6,537 bases of DNA from an uncultured bacterium (GTDB taxonomy: Bacteria; Cyanobacteriota; Vampirovibrionia; Gastranaerophilales; Gastranaerophilaceae). The position numbers and the translations under genes are program-made. Shown here one piece after another: positions 1-4,934 of this stretch. The stretch's first letter is position 1; every line of letters begins with the position of its first letter. The notes beneath the pieces were generated by a model. The model saw nothing but the letters and a program-made list of their open reading frames with translations. It made no database searches and was not told the DNA's origin. Where the stretch lies: NCBI GenBank assembly GCA_902803265.1, contig CADCPD010000006.1:1-6537 (forward strand), in the 5' to 3' direction.

Positions 1-572
1 GTTTGAGCTGCAGCTTGCACTTGTGGTTGTGTAGTTTGAATTTGTACAGGAGTTTGCTCAGCAAGAACTTCCGGTTCCGCAGAAACAATAGGAGGCATAA
101 TTTGAGACATTTCTTCGTCAACCATAGATGCCAAATCTATACCTTTTTCATTTATTACAGAATTAAAATCATCCATAGAAAGAGTTTCTGCATCACCATC
201 TTTTGCCGCTAAATTGGTAATATAATCTTTAGCCTCTTCTGCTGAAACTTCTCCATCTCCATCAACATCAGCATCTTCTTTTACTGAGTCAAAAGACAAA
301 AAGTTTCTTAAGATAGAAGTCAATGCCGAATTTTCTGCAGGTTCTTCTGTGGACATAACTTGTTCATAATTCAAATTTTGCAATACTTCCTGATTAGCAA
401 GATTAAAAACAGATGTTCCGTCTTCTTTCTGGGTAACACTGAACTGATCGCCAAATAACGAACCAATATCCTGAGAGCTGGTATTATCTACAGAAGCACT
501 TTCTGGCGTTGCACCAGATTGTTGATACTTAGCCATCTCTGCTTTTTTATTTAAGAATTCCATATAGTCCAT
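1..572 (-). CDS. EF-hand calcium-binding-type protein, C-terminus cut by window edge
   Basis: The first 190 codons are visible and the frame is still open at the left edge. I do not recognise a named family. The one clear element is a canonical 12-residue EF-hand loop at residues 102-113 (DVDGDGEVSAEE). It has Asp at positions 1, 3 and 5, Gly at 6, a hydrophobic residue at 8 and Glu at 12, which is the full Ca2+-ligand pattern. A second, degenerate EF-hand-like stretch follows at about 124-136 (KDGDAETLSMDDF), so a pair of EF-hands with one broken loop is plausible. The rest is acidic and polar, and from about residue 160 it becomes rich in Pro, Gln, Thr and Ala like a disordered linker. No signal peptide or membrane segment is visible. 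ATG at 572 was chosen because TAGGAG lies 8 bases upstream; a second in-frame ATG at 563 would be too far from it. Hand-counted GC is about 38 percent. Calcium binding is inferred from the motif; the cellular role is unknown. Confidence 0.85.
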   Translation of the reverse strand, partial: MDYMEFLNKKAEMAKYQQSGATPESASVDNTSSQDIGSLFGDQFSVTQKEDGTSVFNLANQEVLQNLNYEQVMSTEEPAENSALTSILRNFLSFDSVKEDADVDGDGEVSAEEAKDYITNLAAKDGDAETLSMDDFNSVINEKGIDLASMVDEEMSQIMPPIVSAEPEVLAEQTPVQIQTTQPQVQAAAQ

Positions 573-580
573 GTAACAAA

Positions 581-586
581 CTCCTA
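581..586 (-). promoter_or_regulatory. Strong Shine-Dalgarno site of the EF-hand gene
   Basis: TAGGAG on the minus strand lies 8 bases before the ATG at 572. It is the best ribosome-binding sequence in the window. It decides the start at 572 over the in-frame ATG at 563 and suggests the gene is well translated. Confidence 0.75.
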
Positions 587-619
587 CATCTATCTCATAC
601 TACGAATGTCGACAGAAAA

Positions 620-647
620 ATTAAAAACTTTAGCAAAATAACGACAA
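620..647 (-). promoter_or_regulatory. Candidate sigma70-type promoter for the EF-hand gene
   Basis: On the minus strand, TTGTCG (642-647, 4 of 6 matches to the -35 consensus) is separated by 16 bases from TTTAAT (620-625, 5 of 6 matches to the -10 consensus). This lies in the 87-base gap between the S41 protease and the EF-hand gene and would give a leader of about 40 bases. An 8-base palindrome, TGTCGACA (607-614), sits just downstream near the expected transcription start. I see no hairpin plus T-run terminator in this gap, so read-through from the protease gene is also possible. AT-rich DNA yields such matches by chance, so confidence is low. Confidence 0.3.
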
Positions 648-659
648 TGTAAAGAAATG

Positions 660-1892
660 TTACTTAATCATTTTTTTCAATTCATTTTTTGCGACTATAA
701 GCTGTCTGTCATTGTTAGACTTAATATCATCAATTGTTAATTCTATCTTTATATCAGGTTCTATACCTTTTTTATTTATATCTATACCATTTGGTGTTAA
801 ATATTTTGCAATAGTTAAATTTATACCGGTACCGTTAGGAAGAGGGACAATCTGTTGAACCATGCCTTTACCATAAGTTTTTGTTCCAACAATCTTCGCT
901 TTATTATAATCCTTTAATGCGCCTGATAAAATTTCACTTGCACTTGCACTACTACCATCTACAAGAACAATTACCGGTTTGGTTATGTTAATTTGAGTAT
1001 TTTGAGCTTTGATACGGCTTCTGTAACCATTTCTACCAATAATGCTGACAATTTCTTTTCCACCTTCAATAAACATATTTGAAATAAATACGGCATTAGG
1101 AAGAAGCCCACCGGGATTGCCTCTCAAATCAATTATTAAACCTTTTGTATTTTTAGTTTTCTCTAAAGCTTCAACAAATTCAGTAGCAGTTGATGCGCCT
1201 ATAAATGTAGATATTTGAATATAACCTAAATCTTTATCTACAGAACTTTTTACAGTTTTAACCTTAATTTCTTTTCTTTTTATTTTTTTTATAATTTTAT
1301 TATTATCACGGAGTAAAACAATCTCTACAATACTATTAACAGGGCCTCTGACATTGGTAGCAACTTCACTTATTGACTTACCACTCATATCGATACCATT
1401 AACTTTTAAAATAATATCTCCTATTTTTATTTGTGCAGATTGCGCAGGACTACCGTCTACAACACCTAAGACATATATTTTTCCATCAATAGAAGCTATA
1501 TTAACACCAATTCCTGTAACTTTTGAATCAATATCAATATTTTGTTCTGCAAATTCTTCTTTATTCATAAAATTTGAATAAGGATCATTCAAACTCTCTA
1601 ACATGGTTGCAATGGCAACTTTAGCATCATCATCTGTATTAATTTTACCTCTATAATGCTCTTTCCATCTTGCCCAACGCTGATTATTCATTGATGAATC
1701 ATAATATGAATCTCTAATTTCACGCCAAGTCAAATTAAATAGTTGCTGACTTGAAACAACAGTATTGTTTGTTCTTGAGACTAACTTAGTTCTGAAATTT
1801 ACCGGAATATCAAAAAATTTCAGAAAAAAATTGTTCAAAAGAACAATCATAAATATAAAAATTAATAAAATAATTGCTTGTTTTTTGTCCAT
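660..1892 (-). CDS. S41-family C-terminal processing protease (CtpA/Prc type), membrane-anchored
   Basis: A 410-residue serine endopeptidase of the carboxyl-terminal processing family, expected to act outside the cytoplasmic membrane on the C-termini of envelope or periplasmic proteins. One N-terminal hydrophobic segment (about residues 7-26, after MDKK) looks like an uncleaved anchor. A PDZ domain covers about 125-200, with the typical GSPAQSAQIKIGDIILKVNG stretch at 147-166. The protease core follows: DLRGNPGG at 255-262, then SSASASEI at 314-321. By alignment with E. coli Prc (Ser430, Asp441, Lys455) the catalytic Ser is 317 and the general-base Lys is 342 in TYGKG, with Asp328 matching the conserved Asp. 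All key residues are present, and the length fits CtpA enzymes. ATG at 1892 is constrained by an in-frame TAA two codons upstream; no good Shine-Dalgarno is visible. It lies 67 bases after the HicB-like gene. Its substrate is unknown; the neighbouring envelope proteins are candidates only by proximity. Confidence 0.95.
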   Translation of the reverse strand: MDKKQAIILLIFIFMIVLLNNFFLKFFDIPVNFRTKLVSRTNNTVVSSQQLFNLTWREIRDSYYDSSMNNQRWARWKEHYRGKINTDDDAKVAIATMLESLNDPYSNFMNKEEFAEQNIDIDSKVTGIGVNIASIDGKIYVLGVVDGSPAQSAQIKIGDIILKVNGIDMSGKSISEVATNVRGPVNSIVEIVLLRDNNKIIKKIKRKEIKVKTVKSSVDKDLGYIQISTFIGASTATEFVEALEKTKNTKGLIIDLRGNPGGLLPNAVFISNMFIEGGKEIVSIIGRNGYRSRIKAQNTQINITKPVIVLVDGSSASASEILSGALKDYNKAKIVGTKTYGKGMVQQIVPLPNGTGINLTIAKYLTPNGIDINKKGIEPDIKIELTIDDIKSNNDRQLIVAKNELKKMIK

Positions 1893-1897
1893 AGCTT

Positions 1898-1926
1898 AAT
1901 TTAACAACAACGGTTAAATTTTATCA
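1898..1926 (-). promoter_or_regulatory. Inverted repeat overlapping an extended -10-like element upstream of the S41 protease
   Basis: The 67-base gap before the protease contains a perfect inverted repeat on the minus strand: AATTTAAC (1913-1920), a 7-base spacer (1906-1912), and GTTAAATT (1898-1905). It overlaps TGATAAAAT (1918-1926), which fits an extended -10 (TGN followed by 5 of 6 matches to TATAAT). No matching -35 is present at the right distance. The arrangement resembles a repressor site over a promoter, or a weak AT-rich hairpin in the leader just ahead of the start codon. It is not a good intrinsic terminator for the minus strand because no T-run follows. Function is inferred. Confidence 0.35.
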
Positions 1927-1959
1927 ATAGTCAATTAAATTAGGCATATGGATATTCAA

Positions 1960-2226
1960 CTAAGGACAAAGACTTTCCCAATCTTCTTCTTCGTCTTCTT
2001 CGCCAGGTTCTCTTATTTTTTCTTCATCTTCAAGCATCAACATCAATTGTAATCTTAGTTGTTTTTTATAATTTTCTCTTGCTTTTTCAATTGTTTTTGC
2101 ACAAAAAGCAAAACTTGGAATTTCTTTAATTTCTATATACCAATAAGGATTTCCGTTAAAATCCAAATCAGTACCTTCTATTAAAGTCCAGTTTAAATTC
2201 ATATAATATTCTATATCTTTATTCAT
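1960..2226 (-). CDS. Small HicB-like (UPF0150-type) protein without a visible HicA partner
   Basis: An 88-residue protein with the look of the HicB-like fold. The first part, YYMNLNWTLIEG, and then GNPYWYIEIKEIPSF resemble the first beta strands and the ypDLPG segment of HicB antitoxins. KTIEKARENYKKQLRLQL matches the dTleEAl helix, and IREPGEED matches the iPeP motif that ends the domain. The family's usual glycine and cysteine in the LPGC turn are replaced here (IPSF). No C-terminal DNA-binding domain (ribbon-helix-helix or HTH) is present; the protein ends in a highly acidic tail of Glu and Asp with Trp. No HicA-like toxin gene flanks it. I start it at the ATG at 2226, not the in-frame ATG at 2241, because AAAGAG sits 6 bases before 2226 while nothing suitable precedes 2241. 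The start overlaps the end of the GerMN gene by 8 bases, suggesting translational coupling. The family is likely; the function is not known. Confidence 0.75.
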   Translation of the reverse strand: MNKDIEYYMNLNWTLIEGTDLDFNGNPYWYIEIKEIPSFAFCAKTIEKARENYKKQLRLQLMLMLEDEEKIREPGEEDEEEDWESLCP

Positions 2227-2815
2227 TAAACACTCTTTCATTTAACGGCTGATTTATCATCAAACCTTCTCCGCCTATAACATCTGCTTGTTTATTATCT
2301 ATATACAAATATACAGGTAATTTTGTATTTTTATTAGCAGTTTTAACTAATTGATACAAACGTTTATATAAACCATCTGTACCACCACCTTGTTCAAAAG
2401 CCGAAGTCAAATTAATTATTGCTTTTTTATCAGTTTCTACAACAGATATAACATTTGTACCTTCAGGAATTTCTGAATATATACCTTTTTCTTTTTCAAT
2501 TTGAGATGGACCCTCAATTAATCTTGACATAGCAAATGACAATTGCGGACCATTTTCATTTTTATCATATTTTCTTTTTACAGCTCTGTAATATTCTTCA
2601 CCTGCTTCATTTTTACCTATGAAAAATACATTTATATAAGTTTCATCTTTTTTTGAAGATGCCTTATCCTCTTCAGGCTCATCAATAGTTTCAGATTGAA
2701 CTTCCTCTAAGTTTGAATTTACAGAACTATTAGGGCTAAAAAAAGCATATTTTACATAGCCTATAGTTATCAAAATTAATACTATTATTGCAACTTTTGT
2801 ATTATTTGTCATCAT
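2219..2815 (-). CDS. GerMN-domain protein, membrane-anchored
   Basis: A 198-residue protein with a short positively charged N-terminus, one hydrophobic segment (about residues 8-26) and an acidic, Ser-rich linker (about 28-58). A single GerMN domain follows (about 59-190). Domain features include the opening strand YINVFFIGKNEAGEEYY, the helix LSFAMSRLIEGPSQIEKEKG with the typical LLxGP-like turn, IPEGTNVISV, AIINLTSAF with the usual N-L-S/T pattern, and a YLYIDN strand near the end. The domain is named after Bacillus GerM, which carries two copies and acts in spore envelope processes; single-domain versions occur widely in non-sporulating bacteria, including Cyanobacteria, and are mostly uncharacterised. 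The anchor and topology suggest an extracytoplasmic domain. Two ATGs (2815 and 2812) are adjacent; AAAGG overlapping the upstream gene's stop lies 9 bases before 2815. It lies 12 bases after the DUF2993 gene. Domain call is firm; biochemical role unknown. Confidence 0.88.
   Translation of the reverse strand: MMTNNTKVAIIVLILITIGYVKYAFFSPNSSVNSNLEEVQSETIDEPEEDKASSKKDETYINVFFIGKNEAGEEYYRAVKRKYDKNENGPQLSFAMSRLIEGPSQIEKEKGIYSEIPEGTNVISVVETDKKAIINLTSAFEQGGGTDGLYKRLYQLVKTANKNTKLPVYLYIDNKQADVIGGEGLMINQPLNERVFNE
2233..2238 (-). promoter_or_regulatory. Shine-Dalgarno site deciding the HicB-like gene start
   Basis: AAAGAG on the minus strand lies inside the last codons of the GerMN gene, 6 bases ahead of the ATG at 2226. 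The alternative ATG at 2241 lies upstream of this site, so the shorter protein is preferred. Confidence 0.55.
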
Positions 2816-2827
2816 AATGTAAAGCCT

Positions 2828-3697
2828 TTATCTCTTTGGTATAAATATTATACCGTCAACAAGAATTTTGTCATCTACAATATTTACCGTATTTATTACA
2901 AGTTTACCATTTGGTATTTGAAATGCATCCATAGAATATTGTAGAGGATCAATAAAGTTAATCAAAGAAAGATATTTTGCTATATTTAACTTTTTATTTG
3001 TATTTTCCAATTTTACATCATATACATTTATTTTATTATTAACTACATTTAATGCAGTTGATATTTCAATTTTCAAATTAGAAGCTTTGTTAAATAAACT
3101 TGTTATACCTGATGAAATATTTAAGAAAACATGCAGACGTTCATCTTTTATTGCGATATCAACTGATTCCAATTTTAACAATTTTATACCTATTGCGCTT
3201 AAGTCAACTTTTTGTAATATCGCATTATAATCTTTTGAGTTAACCGTTTCTCTTAAGTCTTTTTCAGTTACCATAACTGAATAATCCATCAATATATTCG
3301 ATTTATTGTAGATTTCATCTGTTGATAAATCTAAATAATTAAAATCACATAAAGTTTTTGCTTCAAACAAACTAACTTTTGTTCCATCAATATCTAGATT
3401 TTTACCTGTAATTTTTAAACTTTTAAAAATACCCCTCTTTAAATCCCTTAAACTGTAAGATTTTAAAGATACTTTAAACTTATGTCCTGTTTCTTTTTTA
3501 ATTTGTTTTTTTATAATACTTTCGCCAACCTTTTCAGCTAAAAAAGTTGCGCCGAACATTTTTGACATAACTTGGTTGGTTTTTGAGGAAACATCATATG
3601 CAGGAGTACAATATTTTTCAGGTGTATACTGTGCTGCTAATGTTGGTAAATTTATTAAAACTATTATTAATACTGCTATTAAATATTTCTTTATCAT
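2828..3697 (-). CDS. Secreted DUF2993 (LmeA-like) family protein
   Basis: A 289-residue protein with a cleavable-looking signal peptide: MIKK, a hydrophobic core at about 5-20, and TLAA at 19-22. The mature part fits DUF2993, the family of mycobacterial LmeA, a periplasmic phospholipid-binding protein involved in lipoglycan (mannan) elongation; the family is also common in Cyanobacteria. Supporting features are the amphipathic beta-strand pattern with the early segment LKRGIFKSLKITGKNLDIDG (86-105), followed by SLFEAKTLCDF, which matches the family's layout of a G-rich strand then a strand assigning the protein to one side of a barrel. The segment MVTEKDLRETVNS (142-154) resembles the lteadLn motif, and IPNGKLVINTV then LVDGIIF end the domain as expected. 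Cys30 and Cys117 are the only cysteines. The start (ATG at 3697) overlaps the truB stop by 4 bases, with AAAGG 10 bases upstream. GC in a hand-counted 300-base part is only about 23 percent. Lipid binding is inferred from the family, not shown. Confidence 0.75.
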   Translation of the reverse strand: MIKKYLIAVLIIVLINLPTLAAQYTPEKYCTPAYDVSSKTNQVMSKMFGATFLAEKVGESIIKKQIKKETGHKFKVSLKSYSLRDLKRGIFKSLKITGKNLDIDGTKVSLFEAKTLCDFNYLDLSTDEIYNKSNILMDYSVMVTEKDLRETVNSKDYNAILQKVDLSAIGIKLLKLESVDIAIKDERLHVFLNISSGITSLFNKASNLKIEISTALNVVNNKINVYDVKLENTNKKLNIAKYLSLINFIDPLQYSMDAFQIPNGKLVINTVNIVDDKILVDGIIFIPKR

Positions 3698-4557
3698 TTT
3701 ATAAATACCTTTTCCAGTAAGGTTTTTCTTTCAATAATACGTGTAACTGCAATTATTCTATTACAATTGGTCAAAATAATTAATTCATTGTTAAAATTTG
3801 TGAACTTATCTGATATAAAGTTCTGACCATTTTTCACCTTTATGCATTCATTATCAGTTATGTCGACTTTATGCAAATGCGAAAAATAATTTAGAGGATA
3901 TTCAATAAATTTTTCTTTATTTTCTGATTGTTTTATATCGTCTAATGTTACAGAATTTTCAATTAAAAAATCACCTGCCACTGTTCTTGTCAAGCCTATC
4001 AAATGACCGCCACATGATAATATTTCACCTAAATCATTTGCAATACTTCTTATATAAGTTCCTTTTGAACATTTTATTTTTAATTCTGCAATATTATCTT
4101 CAAAAGATAATAACTCAAGTTTTTCTACTGTAATTTTTCTTGCCTCAATTTCAATATCTTTACCTTCTCTTGCATATTCATACAATTTTTTACCATTCTT
4201 TTTTAAAGCAGAAAAAATTGGAGGTTTTTGAAAAATTTCTCCTCTAAATTTACTCAACGCATTTTCAAGTTCAGATTTTTCTACAATTATATCAGACCGA
4301 AAAGTTATATTACCCTCTTTATCATAAGTATCAGTACTTGCACCAAATTTAACAGTTGCAACATACTCTTTATCATCAGATAAATATTCTATCAATCTTG
4401 TTGCATCGCCTACGGCAATCGGCAATACGCCATTTGCCATTGGATCCAGTGTTCCTGTATGACCTATTTTTTTTATATTTAAAATTTTTCGCAAAACACA
4501 GACGACATCATGAGATGTCATTCCAGAGGGTTTATTTACATTAATAAAGCCAAACAT
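3694..4557 (-). CDS. truB: tRNA pseudouridine-55 synthase TruB
   Basis: This 287-residue enzyme converts uridine 55 in the T-loop of tRNAs to pseudouridine and also has tRNA-folding chaperone activity. The family signatures are all present: KPSGMTSHDVV at 9-19 and GHTGTLDPMANGVLPI at 32-47 with catalytic Asp38. FGASTDTYDKEG (71-82), the KPPIFSALKKNGKKLYEYAREG block (111-132), CSKGTYIRSIANDLG (163-177) and GGHLIGLTRT (183-192) follow. Residues from about 222 form the short variable C-terminal domain usual in bacterial TruB. Length is normal. The ATG at 4557 begins directly with MFGFINVNKPSG, the standard start of the family; a GGGGA-like site lies rather far upstream (about 13 bases). It follows rbfA by 6 bases and overlaps the DUF2993 gene by 4 bases (ATGA), typical of an operon. 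Confidence 0.98.
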   Translation of the reverse strand: MFGFINVNKPSGMTSHDVVCVLRKILNIKKIGHTGTLDPMANGVLPIAVGDATRLIEYLSDDKEYVATVKFGASTDTYDKEGNITFRSDIIVEKSELENALSKFRGEIFQKPPIFSALKKNGKKLYEYAREGKDIEIEARKITVEKLELLSFEDNIAELKIKCSKGTYIRSIANDLGEILSCGGHLIGLTRTVAGDFLIENSVTLDDIKQSENKEKFIEYPLNYFSHLHKVDITDNECIKVKNGQNFISDKFTNFNNELIILTNCNRIIAVTRIIERKTLLEKVFIK

Positions 4558-4563
4558 GATAAA

Positions 4564-4914
4564 TTATATTTCCCCACGAGAAATTTTATCAATAATTTCA
4601 GTTACTCTTGAACCTCTTTCAATTGAGTCATCATAGACAAATCTTAATTCAGGAGTAACTCTCAATCTTATACGTTTACCAACCTCATATCTTATCTTAG
4701 GCTTATTTTGTTCAATAGCTTCTTTTGTTTTTTCTTTTTGTTCGTCCGAACCAAATACAGAATAAAATACTTTGGCATAAGAATTATCATGTGAAACTTC
4801 AACATCAACGATTGAAACAACACCTGAAATTCTTGCATCCTGAATATCTCTTCTCAAAATATCAGAAATTTCTCTCATTAATTCTTTTCTAACACGTTCA
4901 TTTCTTAATGTCAT
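4564..4914 (-). CDS. rbfA: Ribosome-binding factor A (30S maturation)
   Basis: A 116-residue KH-domain protein that binds the small ribosomal subunit during late maturation near the 5' end of 16S rRNA and is needed for efficient processing and cold growth in model bacteria. The family pattern is clear: RNERVRKELMREISDIL at 4-20, a central GVVSIVDVEVSHDNSYAKVF region at 31-50, and the diagnostic C-terminal signature TPELRFVYDDSIERGSR (about 87-103). Length is typical. The ATG at 4914 has AAAGG 6 bases upstream. The gene sits between infB (20-base gap) and truB (6-base gap), the conserved bacterial order. Nothing is missing. Confidence 0.97.
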   Translation of the reverse strand: MTLRNERVRKELMREISDILRRDIQDARISGVVSIVDVEVSHDNSYAKVFYSVFGSDEQKEKTKEAIEQNKPKIRYEVGKRIRLRVTPELRFVYDDSIERGSRVTEIIDKISRGEI

Positions 4915-4934
4915 AATAAACCTTTATAAATAAA

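Noticed and set aside
3..212. 69-codon open frame on the plus strand
   Set aside because: It is antisense to the EF-hand gene, which has a strong Shine-Dalgarno and a canonical calcium loop. The plus-strand product is basic, low in complexity and unrecognisable.
573..659. Possible intrinsic terminator after the S41 protease
   Set aside because: The minus strand has T-runs here but no GC-containing stem immediately before them, so I cannot call a terminator.
1354..1581. 75-codon open frame on the plus strand
   Set aside because: It is antisense to the PDZ domain of the S41 protease and has no ribosome-binding site or family pattern.
1898..1920. Inverted repeat read as an intrinsic terminator of the upstream operon
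   Set aside because: On the transcribed (minus) strand the stem is nearly all A-T and is followed by AAGCT and the start codon, not a T-run.
1975..2040. CTT/CTTC-rich stretch as a microsatellite repeat
   Set aside because: It simply encodes the Glu/Asp-rich tail of the HicB-like protein and has no regular repeat unit.
1960..2241. A complete HicAB toxin-antitoxin module
   Set aside because: The genes on both sides are clearly GerMN and S41 proteins, and no HicA-sized double-stranded-RNA-binding-like frame exists in the gaps.
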